A stretch of 64,000 nt of DNA from Ovis canadensis. Lineage: Eukaryota > Chordata > Mammalia > Artiodactyla > Bovidae. The notes under the pieces were generated by a model. That model ran no database searches, was not told where the DNA came from, and saw only the letters and a program-made list of their open reading frames with translations. The DNA lies in assembly GCF_042477335.2 (NCBI RefSeq), contig NC_091246.1, positions 251,910,501 to 251,974,500 on the forward strand. Direction: 5' to 3'. The translations under genes were made by a program, and so were the position numbers. Shown piece after piece: positions 63,881 through 64,000 of the stretch (the first letter of the stretch is position 1; each line of letters opens with the position of its first letter).

Positions 63881-64000
63881 TGTAAAATGAGACGATAGTA
63901 CTCCATTCTAGTTAAGGGTCCTTCCAACTCTGCATTTATCATTTTCATTCTAAGTACATTCATTCCAAATAAGGACCTGGCTTTTCCTTCTCCAGGGCAA

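Overview
This is nuclear DNA of a ruminant, most likely a bovid such as cattle. BovB (RTE) LINEs occur in both orientations, along with Bov-tA, Bov-A2 and CHR-type tRNA-derived SINEs, ruminant L1 3' ends and bovine-type class II LTRs, over a background of old mammalian MIR, L2, MLT1, MER5 and Tigger-like copies. No bacterial, phage or CRISPR feature is present. Most long open frames are the translated interiors of retrotransposons.

Two host genes are supported, both secreted phospholipases A2 of the PLA2G2/PLA2G5 cluster. The last coding exon of a PLA2G2D-like gene lies on the + strand at 3685-3833, with the rest of the gene off the left edge. All four coding exons of PLA2G5 lie on the - strand between 43840 and 38808; joined they give 138 codons plus a stop, with signal peptide, calcium loop, His-Asp active site and 12 mature cysteines. 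The genes are convergent, about 35 kb apart, and that interval is almost entirely transposon sequence.

Layout. 1-3.4 kb: antisense BovB, SINE and MIR. 3.7-3.8 kb: PLA2G2D last exon. 4.3-12.2 kb: old MIR/L2/MER5 with younger SINEs and a BovB end. 12.2-21.6 kb: a decayed class I endogenous retrovirus with paired LTRs, a tRNA-His-type primer binding site, gag, protease, RNase H, integrase and env-TM remnants. It lacks the reverse transcriptase core and most of env, and is interrupted by a BovB (itself split by a class II solo LTR) and by a GC-rich tandem-repeat retroposon with a BovB-like tail. 21.7-24.1 kb: two more LTRs, one a 1.3 kb solo LTR with a perfect 6-bp target duplication. 26.8-30.1 kb: a BovB whose 5' part is inverted, with a 15-bp target duplication. 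30.2-35.1 kb: a pair of related LTR-like repeats that may bound an old element. 38.4-43.9 kb: PLA2G5. 44-64 kb: the region upstream of PLA2G5, with L1, BovB, Bov-A2, CHR, MIR and L2; no further coding exon was found.

The two phospholipases belong to one family (calcium-dependent sn-2 ester hydrolysis of phospholipids outside the cell). Repeat family names are given from memory of consensus features and were not checked against a library. Repeat edges are approximate unless a target-site duplication is quoted.
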